A stretch of 50,797 nt of DNA from Candolleomyces eurysporus (GCA_027579435.1 JANBPK010001507.1:1-50797), one strand, 5' to 3'. Shown: positions 26,834 to 37,851, counted from the stretch's first letter. Notes: generated by a model not told the origin, from the letters alone. Translations and numbers: made by a program.

Positions 26834-27279
26834 CGACGCCTCACATCGACGGGCAATCAGGGGATTCGCAGGATGGAAAGGGTAGCCAGGACACCTCCAG
26901 GGGCAGCGGCTGCCTTTTAACAGGTGCCAGAATAGAATGTACCAGTCGTTCGGATTTGCATATAGAAACTTACGAGATGGGATGACAAGACTGACGGCAG
27001 TGTTTACATACAACGCTTGTGACTACTTATGTCAACGAATCCATGCTTACACCTTAATTGCTCACAGGAAGCGATTCGCTTCAGCCACTTTGCATTGACA
27101 TCGACAGGGTCCTTTCCCTTGCGGTATATTGAGTCCAAAGGGAGTTGCAGAGAGACTACTGATACATTCATTGAATCATTAGCCTTCGTCCTCTCACCTA
27201 TTCATGCGCCTTTCGTATTCACAGCTTGGCTAATCGCAGGAGATGGAATCCGATCCGGCGACAACGCCGCATCTTCCTT

Positions 27280-28450
27280 CGAAATCACCTCGAATCGCTG
27301 TTACAGTCGTTTGCAAAACAAGTTGTACCGNTTTTTTTTTCGATTCTTTCACGTGGTGCTCAACGATTCGCTGTTATTTGCCGAGGCCAAGAATCTCACA
27401 TTCCAAGCATTCCAAGCGTGTCGTTCGCAATCTTTACACCCAAGTTGGGTGATGTGACCTCGTGTCACTGTCACAGACAATCTTGTGAAGCCAAATCCAT
27501 CCATGCAAGATCCCCTCTAATCTCATCCCTCAATCTTGCCCATCGTATTCGCGGTATTTTCCACGCTCTTCTCGATCCGTATTGTAGTCGATCGAGAATC
27601 CCAATTCAATGCCTTCATCACAGCGGGTCATCGCACAGTCGAGTTCGTTTTTTTTGGCCTCTTTCACCTCGCCGATTCGTGCAGAACAAAGCCAAGAGCT
27701 GCCTTCTCTGCACAGTCTTCAAGAGGACATGCTAGCAGTACAATCCTCATTAGATACAAGGAATGTATTCTCTTAAAGAGCTTGATGGGCCGGAGTCCTA
27801 CCAGCCACAGTGGTTCTGTAGGTCGTTCCGCTTACCTTAGACTGATTGACTCCGAAATTCAAGCCGTCCCTGAGCCTCTGGCTATTTACACATTATGACT
27901 TCTCACCCCAATCCACTCACTCGCTTCGCGTTATCCTCCGGTTTCCGCCCCAAGCCGAACAGAGTTTCATAGGATCGGATGTGAGTCCCGTTATACCCTC
28001 TCCGCAGAAAATCACTGTCAGTCATGTTCCAACTTGAGGTAACGAATTGTTTGCATCCATAGTTCCACAATAGGCCATCATGCATCATCGCCCAACGCAC
28101 CCCAATAGCCCACAGCGAAGAAAGTTCGTACCATGTTGGAGACCCCTCAGGTGCTCAGCCGGGGTTTGTCAAGCGTGAGCCGTGCCCCCTCCGCCCTCAA
28201 GCCGAAGCTACCATCCTACGATACCTCACTGTCCTCTCGAAATATGGGGCCACGCCTCTCTTCTTGTACCCGAGGTCTACGCCTTCTTCCGCACTTCATG
28301 ATGGCGGCAGCTTGAATGACGAGGCATACTCGATTCATGGAAGATCTAAGTCCCTACCCTGTCTCGGTCGTGGTGGAGCACGGCGTCTGCGTTGGAGAAA
28401 TTCCAGCCTTATGCTAGGAGCACAAGAGGAAGTGTCGGAGAGAGCATAGT
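27280..28450. repeat. Second part of duplicated cassette, copy A (decayed conserved block)
   Basis: It is matched by 41520-42060. Shared landmarks are ACCTCGAA-CGC near 27290 and 41522, a GT(G/A)AGTCCC splice-like site near 27980 and 41683, AAGAAAGTTCGTACC/ACGAAAGTTCGTGCC near 28118 and 41812, and AACGATACC/TACGATACC followed by CCACGCCTCT near 28215 and 41905. In both copies short stretches look coding (for example YLTVLSKYGATPL against YLFDLSKFRTTPL), but frames break. I regard both as remnants of one gene. Confidence 0.55.
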
Positions 28451-28451
28451 A

Positions 28452-28706
28452 CTGTAGCGAAATGTAGATAGGAAATCGTAACGCGTAACGCCTCCTCCGA
28501 GAATTGCCTATTTTCGCCCTGTGTAACGCGTAACACCGACCCTGTCGCCAAATAAATGCCTGAAAATGGTCAAAAATAAGGGCGAAAATTCCGGTTGGTA
28601 GCTAAAGCAGGCAAATGTAACGCGTAACATCCGGCCCGTTGCCTAAATTGCAGGTGCGCCAAACGTAACGCTCCAAATTCCATTGCCTATCTACATTTCG
28701 CTACAG
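28452..28706. mobile_element. 255-bp MITE with perfect 21-bp terminal inverted repeats and TA target duplication
   Basis: The left end at 28452-28472 begins CTGTAGCGAAATGTAGATAG. The right end at 28686-28706 is its exact reverse complement over 21 bases. The element is flanked by TA on both sides (28450-28451 and 28707-28708), the target duplication of Tc1/mariner-type transposons. It has no coding capacity. Inside, a GTAACGCGTAAC motif occurs three times (about 28478, 28523 and 28618), with a fourth partial copy near 28665. It is a non-autonomous DNA transposon relic, and the intact ends suggest recent activity. Confidence 0.88.
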
Positions 28707-28708
28707 TA

Positions 28709-29324
28709 AAGAGAGGGGTAACATGGTGATAGTGAAAAGGCTCTGGGGGGCTGAGAATGGGTAGGGTTGAAAATGTCCAAATTTCGCGTTGATTTAGTTT
28801 GTGTTTTCGCCAAGTACGGTAGAGCTTTACATTACAAAATGCTCCTTACTTTGACATTCGTTCCCCTTTTCTACAATCCGAGTCCTTTTAAGTATGTCCA
28901 CCACAGCCCTGTCGATGGATTCCATCGATATCGATACTTTGTTAGTGGTCATAGAATCCCCTTCAGACATCTGCAAAATATCTGCACGACCGGGCAAGTA
29001 GCGAGATGTTCAAGTTAAGTCTTAAGTGCAGAAATAGCCGGTTCTACGATCAGGTATTCGTCGCTAACGGAGAGGAGAGCGGCGATTCTAGCCGGGGTCC
29101 TTGTTCGAGTTGCGTGGGGGAAGAAGCGCGATGTCGTTCGCGAGCTAGTCGAGTGCTGTTAGACACAAATATCCCTTGGGTTCCCAAAAGCACGCCGATT
29201 TAGTACCTATCATTTCTACCCCAGACCCATTGAAAAACGTATTGAAGTACAGTACATTTAAAGGCCACAAATCACATACAAATTCGTAATTCCGTTCATG
29301 ATCAACCCGTGAAGAGTAGTAGAT
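28709..29324. other. Intergenic, nothing recognised
   Basis: Between the MITE and the 3' end of metzincin copy 1. Only short ORFs without features. Confidence 0.5.
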
Positions 29325-30507
29325 TTAATCAGCCTCAACCTCGGCCACAGCTGCGACAGCAGCGGCAGCCTCCTCTCGCTCAGATACCGCTTGAGCCCTA
29401 TCAGAAATAGCCCTCTGGTTCACAGCCCATCGAGTGAACTCGGCGCGGAGACCCTTCCAATCATTTTCGATGTACTCGAGAGCGATGCTAGCTCTAGAAG
29501 GACCAGTGACTCCGGCGCCGTTCAGAGCGTTCAGGAGGGTGACACTGGGATCGGCCGACGCCGTGCCAACGAGGAACGGATAGTTGAGGAAGGCGTAGGC
29601 CTTGTCGAGAGGAGAAAGATTTTCGTTGGGAGGGATTTCAATACCTTGGACGTTCCAATTTGCAGGCATAAAGTACCTGGACAACGTTCTTCAGCGGATC
29701 ACTGGCAGGGTGGATGCTGAACTTGGCTTACATCATGATCGAAGTGAAGTCCACAGCGGAGAAGTTGGAGACCTCGGCTCTGCTGTAGACATTGATGATA
29801 TTTTGGCGAGTCTCCTCCTCAGTCCAGGGGGGTATTTGAGTCTTCTTGGTAAAGTCGATGATGACTGTGTGAGCAGAAGTCACAATCAAGGTTTCGATTT
29901 TGACTTATGACGCACATACCTTGCTCATTGAGAGTCAACTTCTCGCCCCTGCGAGGGCTCTGGTGTTCATGCATATATCCAATAGCATGGCCGAATTCGT
30001 GAAGAATTACACCACGCTCTTCGTCAGCGATCCCGGGGTTTGAGTCGACCCAGCCAAAGTTCATTGTTTGAGTAGGCTTCGGGATCGACAAGGCTACAGT
30101 GCCGACCCAGGACCAAGAACCGGAGTCATCGAAGGAAATTCGAATTTCGGCATCATTCCCGTCGGGAATGAAGCGAAATTTGAGGTTGGCATACTTCTCC
30201 CATTCCTTGACGACTTCTTGAACCTTGGCCTGCTGGACGGGGGTCCCGGGAACTGGGAGGACGAACCCGACAGTGATGGTCTAGGACAGAACAAGACCTG
30301 AATGGGTGGTGATTAAGCCGAATGGCGACGCAGTCGGCTTACCTTGCCGTTTTCCCACAGCCATGAGGCTCTGGTAAGGATGGCTTTCATCCCATCGATA
30401 CGACCTCTGGATGGCTTGACCTTACTGAGGTCGGTGCAGCAGCGGGAGTACCATTCGGGATTCTTATCAGCCGGGATATGTTGCTGAGGAGCGGCCTCAC
30501 TAGACAT
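29325..30507 (-). CDS. Metzincin-type zinc metalloprotease, copy 1, 4 exons
   Basis: A zinc peptidase of the metzincin clan (astacin/serralysin-like). Exons are 30507-30343, 30280-29920, 29864-29732 and 29676-29325, all with GT-AG borders, giving 336 aa. The zinc site HEFGHAIGYMHEHQSP has ligands H149, H153 and H159 and catalytic E150. The Met-turn is SIMMY (217-221). There is no signal peptide or membrane segment. The N-terminus is hydrophilic and carries a Cys-Cys pair (residues 23-24, SRCCTDLS) ahead of the catalytic domain. The C-terminus is an Ala/Glu-rich helix. The ATG at 30505-30507 is chosen because both paralogues start at the same place. The substrate is unknown. It is inverted relative to copies 2 and 3. 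Confidence 0.9.
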
Positions 30508-30582
30508 ATTCACTGAGGAGTAGAGAGCAGGTACCGCTGAAAAAGTTGGCTTGTCTGGAGAGCAGGAGGCAGAATGGCGATG

Positions 30583-30590
30583 TATTTATA
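30583..30590 (-). promoter_or_regulatory. TATA box of metzincin copy 1
   Basis: TATAAATA on the minus strand, 76 bp upstream of the ATG. The aligned positions in the paralogues are GATAAATA (43583-43590) and TATAGATA (46380-46387). Confidence 0.6.
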
Positions 30591-32258
30591 CAAAACCGGT
30601 GGCCATGAAGAATGAAGAGCACCTCGGCAGTACCGTCACAAGACAGTTTGAATGAACCCAATCTTTGAGTTGAAATGCAGTGAAGCCACGGGCGCAGACA
30701 GATTCCAAGTATCTGTGGCGCTATCTATTAATAGTCCGTTTCTGAGCGGAACGCCGACAAGCACCCATTCTTGACAGGATAGGTCACGGGTTGCGTCCAT
30801 TCAGTCCTCAGGAGCGTCAGACCAAGTTAACGCACAACAAAAACACGCTAGTGGAGCCAGGAACTTGCATCGAAGAAAGAGAATGTGAAGCCATAGCCCT
30901 GAGAGCGATGGTAATGAATATTGAGGCCACTCGAAAGATCGTATAAGGCTAGATCAGGCACACCGACAGAACAAGAATTCCGGAGAGAGAGCGCCGTGTG
31001 CATCGTCATTTTGGATTTAATTGTTACTGGATTCGATGACGAGCGGACAAGGGGGGGCAGGGCCACCAGTTCATGACAGACAGCTTGTTTTCAAGTCAGA
31101 GAGTCCTGGTGTCGTTTCATGATTATAGAGGGTATGGTGTGACAGTGGATAATATCATTAAGGTCTTGATAAGTTCTTTTGACTCCTCCTGCGACTCCTC
31201 CTGCTAGTTTTATCACTTAAATGCTATGAGCTAACTCAGGCTGCCTTTCAATCCCTTCAGATTCATATCATTCCACCCAGGCCACTCCCCCGCTCCAAAC
31301 GCCTCTCAACAGACGCCAATAGTAGCGTCTTCATCTAAATGTAAAACAGGATTTTCTTCACGGCCGATACATGCCAGGCGAATTCTATGTAGGTGAGCTT
31401 TGATCGCCGAATATTTTGGTGACGGGGAGCAGTTTGGCTGGTGTGGTCACATCATTTCTTTCTCCCTGTTTTTCACTCAGCTGCCGAACAGATCTCTCTT
31501 ACTTTCGGTGATTAACAAAGTAACTTTCCGTCCTTAACTTGCCCCTTACAAACTTGACTTTTTCTTTTTCGACTCAAGTTCGGATGGTCATTTCAAGTGC
31601 ACTCAAGCTAACCCCAAGGCAATGTAAGTTAGTAGCAAGTTAATACAAAGTTGTACCCTTAGCTCCTGTAAACAGTCTTTTCTCATCAAGAGACGGTGGA
31701 TTGTTCTGTTGTTTGCTGAGGAGCCGAGTTAATCGTTTTGAGGTCAAAGTTAGGTCCAAGTTAGGTCCGAGATCATCCAAGTTTGCCGCGTGATGATCCA
31801 AGTTAGGTCCAAGTTCATCCAAGTTTGCCAGAGCAAACCCCATGTTTTGTCATCGACTTTGACCTCTTTTAACTCCTTTATTTGTACACACAAGTTTTTT
31901 TGTACACCTTCGCCTCTGATGAGCTATCGAATCCAACAGACCATTCGACGACAGGAAAAAACAAGAAATTTGGAGAAGAGACACTCACGTGGTTCCTCTC
32001 AGCGCTAACAAAGACAATGAGACCAATGAGTTTGTTCGGTCCAGGATACCATCCAAGTGCTTTGCGGTATGAGCACCGAAAAAACCCAGAACGCTGTTTA
32101 GCCTGGTAAGTACGTCCGGGTTTTTTTCTCGGGAGCCAGATTCATCAGGGTCTTCGATAATCGAAGTAGTGAAAAGAGCAGGAAGGTCAGGAGAAGGGAG
32201 AAAGTCCTCCTGCTCGGCTTCCTGGTACGCGGCTGAAGGGCTTGCAAGGAGGGTAAAT
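30591..32258. other. Upstream DNA of metzincin copy 1, then repeat-rich region without a gene
   Basis: 30591 to about 31090 is homologous (inverted) to the regions upstream of the other metzincin genes. For example, GAATGTGAAGCCAT near 30880 matches the reverse complement of ATGGCTTCACATTC near 43270. From 31515 the DNA belongs to the segment bounded by inverted repeats and contains the short repeat described separately. Confidence 0.6.
31725..31885. repeat. Short inverted-repeat element, copy 1
   Basis: The left border has GAGGTCAAAGT near 31739, and the right border near 31855-31868 is GACTTTGACCTC, its inverse. The interior is built from CAAGTTAGGTCC and CATCCAAGTTTGCC units. A near-identical copy lies at 36282-36435 in the same orientation. 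This pattern fits a tiny MITE. Confidence 0.65.
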
Positions 32259-33192
32259 CTATCCAGCGTGACCGGCCCAATGCCTTGGTAGGTAGATGCA
32301 AGAAGACGTGAAGTCGAAAGGGTTTATAGCATCTTGTTCATTGCTGTTTGAATTGAATATACGTCAGTGACCCAAGTGGGGAGAGAAAGGCAGCAGGTTT
32401 TCAAGTACATACAACGCGGACACCTCTGAAAGAGGCGCTTGAGGTAAACTTGGATCAAGCGACTAATGTCATCGCCCGTGGCATGTACTCCATCAAGGAG
32501 AGGTGGCTTAATGCCAGGCGGCACGTAGCGGATCTCGTATAGACCAGGTTTATGTAAGTAGACCAGAAATATCGAGGGTGAGTAGAAGTGGTGTCTGTGG
32601 AGAGGGTGTTGTCAGTAAATTGAACAATTTACCCTTCTCAAGCACTCAGCAGCCTTTTATACTTGTTTGAAATACAAAAAATCTAAGATGCACACCTTGT
32701 TATGAAAGTCCCCAGGGTGCCAAAGCACCATATTCCCTTTCGCGAATAAAAGACGGTCTACAATGAAGCCCAAAGGACCCGAAAGAACCTCATGTGAGTT
32801 TTAAATGAGACTCCGATAATCATTATGCCTGACATCAAATGGCCCCATGGTCACTTGGACACACAATATGTCTTCAGAGCAGTTTTCATGTTCTTGAATG
32901 GATAAAGGGAAGTGGCGGAAGAATGTTGTAGATGACCCCCTGGTGCGAAACATTGAATTGGGGTCGAACTTGTAGACTCTAGTGCTCGTACACACAAACA
33001 CGTTTGCCACTGGGATTGTATCAGTGCCAAAATGATACTCGTAGATATGGGACTGGGAGAAAATAGGGTACAGGTCTAGCTGAATGAGCTCCCATTGGTT
33101 TTTACAAAGCTGGTCAGTCCAACACGAGGATCATCAAAGACCGCGACAGCAACCGACTTGTTATTCTGCACCACACCCTCCACGGCTTGCAT
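32259..33192 (-). pseudogene. Broken multi-exon gene of an unrecognised conserved-looking family
   Basis: The pieces read well on the minus strand. From an ATG at 33190-33192: MQAVEGVVQNNKSVAVAVFDDP. Then, one base out of frame at an A5 run near 33100, a long segment with NQWELIQLDLYPIFSQ, IYEYHFGTDTIPVANVFVCT, YKFDPNSMF and GPFDVRHNDY. An in-frame TAA at 32801-32803 follows, and the same frame continues as EVLSGPLGFIVDRLLFAKG and VLWHPGDFHNK. After an intron there is FYSPSIFLVYLHKPGLYEIRY, and after another a short end stopping near 32259. Two lesions in a good frame point to a recently disabled gene, though the A5 shift could be a sequencing slip. I cannot name the family. Confidence 0.5.
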
Positions 33193-33298
33193 GGAGGTGG
33201 AAGTTCCTCACCAATCGAGCGATTGCTACAGGCCCATAGGTACATTGACGGCATGTTGACGCCATACATTCTCAAAGTGTTCCCCCTCCAGTTCGGTT

Positions 33299-33813
33299 GA
33301 TTTCGACAAATACANCCCCCCACCACCAATCACACCTGGGCCGTCCCCGTTTTCCGTGAATGCGCCACCACACACGTACGGGCCCTGTACGCTCTCAAAG
33401 ATGACATGACGCGGGCAGAAGTTCTCTTGCTTGAAGCCGCAAGTGAAGTGCTACACGAAATTTGTCGGACTATAGTCGGCTTGTGGGCGCACGGCATTGA
33501 AGCGGGCCTAGACCTGCCTCCTTCCAACTCCTCTCCCAATTCCACAGCTTCTTATCACCATTACACTGAAAAACCAACGGATCTCATTTTTTGGGCTGGA
33601 TTGAAGCGCATAGTTCAAGTGCCGAAATCCGACTTGTACTTTCGAAGAGACGTGCTATTTGCCGACGTGGCCATTCTTCATAACGTCAAGCCCTGGCCGC
33701 CCAGTGCTCCTCGTCGTCGGTATCCGGATTGGGGAGACCCCGATGACACGTCCGAGTGGGACTTCCCGAAACCGCGGTGTTATAGGAGGGTGTCTCCGTT
33801 CAAGCTTCCGTGA
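33299..33813 (+). CDS. Hypothetical protein, C-terminal exon
   Basis: An open frame with good coding character. It reads across the N at 33315 when that N is deleted, giving ..NHTWAVPVFRECATTHVRAL.., then the ATG-containing segment from 33406 (TRAEVLLLEAASEVLHEICR) and an end rich in Pro/Arg/Trp (PWPPSAPRRRYPDWGDPDD). The stop is at 33811-33813. There is no membrane segment and no recognised domain. The true start is unclear: the first in-frame ATG is at 33406, but the frame is open upstream, so an upstream exon is possible. It is divergent from the broken gene at 32259-33192. Confidence 0.45.
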
Positions 33814-33851
33814 AAATAGGGTTCTGAGGTAATCTACATATATCTAGAATT

Positions 33852-34095
33852 TCATGTTGCAGAATCATGTTTGATCCCACCGGAGAAGAAATTGGGTCCA
33901 ACGATGGGTGCTAAAGCTGAAGCTAAGGTACCGGAGCTGGCTTTCCCAAGCTTAGCCAATGCAGCCGACGCATCCATTAATTGGCAACCGCGAATGAATG
34001 AAACTACGCACTGAGGGTCAGCAGTGGTACGCCCCAGTAGGGTTCGCGCAAACATGCACAGCAGTACTGAATGGGGTGTCTTTGCAGCCGAGTAC
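33852..34095 (-). CDS. C-terminal exon of an unidentified protein
   Basis: An open minus-strand frame ending at 33852, with amphipathic sequence such as LLCMFARTLLGRTTADPQC, QLMDASAALAKLGKASSG and ALAPIVGPNFF. The composition looks coding. I could not find the upstream exons or a domain. It could be a remnant. Confidence 0.3.
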
Positions 34096-35207
34096 CACCT
34101 ACATCTAGGCTTCGAGCATCCATCGGTTAAGGTACGTCAATGAATGCCGACCTGCAATTACAAACCCACATTTGTTTGCTCACGGGCATCATGTCCAGGA
34201 AGGTTCTTCGGATCGAGTTCTCCCTTCCTAATTTTGGCATCTTAGCCAATGCGATGTGTCGCGTTCTGCTTACTCCTCAACGAGCTCGAGTCCATCAACA
34301 CTATAGTAAGAGAGGTGGCTATCGTGTTCAACTCCACCCCTCCTGGCTCTGACCTTTAAGGCTCTTTTTATGAAGCTGACGGGCTGGACCGTCATGTCAA
34401 TACCCTGAATCTATTGTGTGCACGAAACTTCGCCAGTCACTGGTGGCCCTCAATGGCCTTCATTGAACACGCCGGCCGTGTTTGACAGTGGGTACCACTT
34501 TGACTAAATCTCACCAGTGGGTTCTGATGATTTTACGTCATTCAGTTACTCAGTTACGGTTAATTGAACTCTAGCAACGGGTTTGTTCTCGTTGCTGCAT
34601 TGTTAATTGAGCTGTCCAGTAAAAGGCATATCAAATGGTCGGGAGGACGCCTACAATTTCACGAGGGTGTCTGCAGCGGCAGGCGACATCTTTTCGATCT
34701 GTATGCGACATGGAATGGACCACAAGTATTTTCAAGAATCTGGTCAAGTTCTGGAAACTACTCGGAACATGGGAAGTTTGTGTACACTCACAGTTTCACG
34801 CCATTCATGCAGCCGACGTCATCTAAAGACGGTTACAAGACCTCGTGTTCAACAGCAAACTCGACAGAATTTCTTTTGAATTACTACATCGGCCAACGAG
34901 ATGCTCGCCAGGAACGATGTCAAATGACTAGTAAAACGCTAACGAACTGGTGACAATGTCTCCAGCCGCAGGCAACAGCTGGTCGATTTGTGTACGCAAT
35001 GGAATGCTCCCACAGGCATTTTCAAAAAGCCGGCCATCTCGAGCCTCTGGGGACGACTCGGAACATCCAAGGTCTGAGTACGTTCACAGCCTGGCCCATT
35101 CATTCAGCCGGTCATGTTTGGACACTTGTGATTTGTTGAGGGACAGTCGTACACTCAATTGACCCATTGTATGACGAAATGTGGATCCATGTCCTTTTGG
35201 TTTGCAC
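34096..35207. repeat. Gene-less stretch containing a decayed 290-bp tandem duplication
   Basis: A block at about 34668-34830 is repeated at about 34958-35125. Aligned pieces are GCAGCGGCAGGCGACA/CAGCCGCAGGCAACA, ACTCGGAACAT in both, and CATTCATGCAGCCG/CATTCATTCAGCCG. Identity is moderate. No coding function is supported. Confidence 0.5.
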
Positions 35208-35214
35208 TATATAA
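35208..35214 (+). promoter_or_regulatory. TATA box for the gene at 35309
   Basis: TATATAA about 95 bp upstream of the ATG, followed by a CT-rich leader. Confidence 0.6.
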
Positions 35215-35308
35215 GGCATCTGAGCGAGAGGGACAAACCTACGACTCTCCTACACCAAGTCAAGTCGCTTCTCATTCTCAGCCCAATTCTCCTAGCCTTA
35301 CCTTCTCG

Positions 35309-35905
35309 ATGCTCGATTTCGATCATACCTGGTACAACAACCTTCCCACCATCCAGGGAGCCAGCGAGACGCTCACCGACCGGCCCCAATGGCTCCAGAA
35401 GATCGCCCCCCTGATGGCCCGAGAAGAATACAAAGCCTACGCTTTAACCCTTGTCCATCAACATGTTAAGCTGGAGCAAGGCGAACGGATGGTCGCCACG
35501 GGCCTAGTCACTCGGCCAGAAAGCGTCCCCGATAAAGAGCACCCCAACGTTATACCCGGCGCCTGGACTGCGGAGGGAAAGCCATTCGAGTGGCTGAGGG
35601 TAGCGACACCCGAGGACCTCTTGCCTCCTCCGCCCGCCAGGTTGATCGAAGACTTAGGGGCGATATTGGCGGAAGACCCCGCTATCCGCCGAGTCTTAGG
35701 GCTGGCGCTGAGACCTGGACACCTCTCCGAAGAATATGTCTGGTGGGAGAGCATTGATCATTCTCTTCGACAACATGTTCTTTCGGAGAAGGAAAGATCG
35801 AAGCTTTTGTCGTCGGACTATGAAACTTGCTGGATCCCCAAGCGCACCGGACCCACCGAGATGGACGTTATTATGGCTTGCTGCGGTCTTTGCAGATGGC
35901 ATTGA
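35309..35905 (+). CDS. Conserved-looking Agaricomycete hypothetical protein, single exon
   Basis: 198 aa, no signal peptide or membrane segment. It begins MLDFDHTWYNNLPTIQGA and continues with VHQHVKLEQGERMVATGLVTRP (about residues 50-71), a WTAEGKPFEW segment, an acidic middle (LIEDLGAILAEDPAIRR), and a C-terminal Cys/His group CCGLCRWH. The layout reminds me of a family of short uncharacterised mushroom proteins with a basic-acidic HxxLxxGExMV motif and C-terminal cysteines, but I cannot name a domain. An upstream in-frame start is possible (the frame is open from 35159), but the TATA box at 35208 and the CT-rich leader favour the ATG at 35309. Confidence 0.7.
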   Translation: MLDFDHTWYNNLPTIQGASETLTDRPQWLQKIAPLMAREEYKAYALTLVHQHVKLEQGERMVATGLVTRPESVPDKEHPNVIPGAWTAEGKPFEWLRVATPEDLLPPPPARLIEDLGAILAEDPAIRRVLGLALRPGHLSEEYVWWESIDHSLRQHVLSEKERSKLLSSDYETCWIPKRTGPTEMDVIMACCGLCRWH

Positions 35906-37851
35906 TTAGCCACCCAAGCTATGGAGGTTTCGTCGAGCACTTAGCCATCGTTCAGTTCTATTCATTAATAGTGTCCATTGTTCTCCGATTTCTTTGTGTC
36001 CGACCTGTATTGACACGAATATCGTTTTTCTGTGTATTACTACTCTAGGAGGTTTTTCGAATGTTGTTCTCGTGTTTCAGCTCCTGCTACATAATAGGTT
36101 GCGCAAATATATTTTTCTCGATATGGCCAGCCTCCTGTTTCACGACCGACCTATTAAACCAGTGGGAAGCAACTAATTCTCACGGCAGGGGATACAAGGC
36201 CAACGCAAAGGAAATTCAAGCAATTACTATCTACTCGCTGCACGCCCTCCCCTTTCCTCCCACTGTACTTGATCACATTTCCCGTTGGACTAGGGGAGGT
36301 CCAAGTTAGGTCCAAGTTAGGTCCGAGATCATCCAAGTTTGCCGCGTGATGATCCAAGTTAGGTCCAAGTTCATCCAAGTTTGCCAGAGCAAACCCCATG
36401 TTTCGTCATTGACTTTGACCTCTCCTAACTCCTTATCTGTACACACAAGTTGTTTGCACGCCTTCGCCTCTGATGGCTTACGAACGAAATATAAATAGAT
36501 GTATTCGAACATATTTGAAGCTGCAGAGAAGTGGAGACAGCATGAGACCAGGCAGATTATAATTAAACGAAAGTGAGCTCAAAAAAAAANGTGATGTGAG
36601 CAAAGGTAAGGAGAAAGGGGAAAGTAATTGAGGTGACAAAGTCGTGCTCACATTTACCTCAAAACATTGGAGAGCGATACACGAGAAAGAATCGTTCGGG
36701 AAACAAAAGGAGGATGGATGATCATTACAGAGACTTCAGCAGTGGTTAGCCACAGTCATGGGCAACGAGAGGGAAAGAGCTAGGGGCTAGTCGTAAATTG
36801 AAATTTAGCAGGGCTAATGGCAGGGATGTCCTTTGGCTGGGGCACGTTGACTTCCCGCCAAGTCAAAATGCTCCAAGTGAGGCACGGTCAAGTCAGCTTT
36901 TTTTCGCAGGGAAGATTGACGACAAGTTAACTTAAAAAGTTACTTTGTGTGCAATCCTTACTTTCTATTCAACTATGATGTTCTAGTAGTACGCCAAAGA
37001 CCAAGGTATCGGAGGGGTCGCGTTAGACAGCCTTATGCATCATGTTCTTGAGCTCATGGAGTGTTGGGAAGACGGGAGGGAGAGTATTTCCTGGCAGACC
37101 AAAGTGAGATCTGTCGTATTGGGGAGATAAGCCCTTGCCTCACGCAGCTTTGAATTTGCTCTGACTGAGGTCAATCATTATCGATAGATCTTCCGCGTAC
37201 CACCATGTCAGGCGTGTCCTACTTAAGAACGCAAGACACTTCGTAGCAGGTCCACATCTTAACACCGACGTTACAGGTGGTAATGATAGGTGAATTTTCA
37301 TGTCTGTGAATGCAGCGGGCCGGAATCGTCACTTATATCTTTGTATATGCACAAGCGTTCTGTTACAGGTGCTATGCACGACTCGGAATAGGGACCCCCG
37401 CCACCTTTGTGTCACCCTGGAATCGGCGAGGCTGATGTTAACCTGAGTCGTAGTATAATTTTTGAAACCCCACAAGAGAAGAACATCATGTGAGTTCACA
37501 CCCCAGCAGGCCACGATAAGACTCCTGTTGCCGGCCGTTTTAAAGAAGCTGAAATTTAGGACAAACCTGGACTTGAATACCGTCTGAACGAAGTTCTCAT
37601 CTGGAGGACTTCTCCGGAGCCCGCTCCTCACATTCAAACTACCGTAAAACTCAATGATCTTCAACAAGACACTCGAGGCTAAACCCATGAAGCATATTCT
37701 AAAATTGCATACCCCCAACAGAAAATCTCGCGCAAACTGTCATTGTACCGAGCGATTTGACTTTGAGAAAGCGCCGTTCCAGAAACAAAAAAGAGAGAAG
37801 AAGAAGAGAATCGCAACTCAGTGTCGCTCCGCCAAACTGATTCCCACTATT
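35906..37851. other. Repeat-bearing region without a gene
   Basis: Contains the second copy of the short inverted-repeat element, the right-hand 13-bp inverted repeat (36936-36948), an A9 run with N at 36590, and the 3' flank of ferric reductase copy 2. The ORF at 37329-37718 has no recognisable features. Confidence 0.5.
36282..36435. repeat. Short inverted-repeat element, copy 2
   Basis: Near-identical to 31725-31885 and in the same orientation. The borders are GGGGAGGTCCAAGT and ACTTTGACCTCTCC. The left border has diverged by one base (GGTCC against GGTCA). Confidence 0.65.

Larger units (their letters stand above)
31515..36948. mobile_element. Candidate 5.4-kb element bounded by a perfect 13-bp inverted repeat
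   Basis: ACAAAGTAACTTT at 31515-31527 and its reverse complement at 36936-36948. A few bases further in, AACTTG/CAAGTT motifs recur on both sides. No transposase was recognised and no clear target duplication flanks the ends. The segment lies between the two reductase cassettes and holds lineage-specific genes. It could be a non-autonomous cargo-carrying element or a coincidence of short repeats. Confidence 0.35.

Noticed and set aside
31640..31843. ORF encoding NLDxLGPNLD peptide repeats (also at 36154-36399)
   Set aside because: It follows from the repeated CAAGTTAGGTCC DNA units. The reading frame is not conserved outside the repeat.
31515..36948. LTR retrotransposon with the 155-bp repeats as LTRs
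   Set aside because: The repeats carry their own inverted ends, lack TG..CA borders, and no gag, protease, reverse transcriptase or integrase sequence lies between them.
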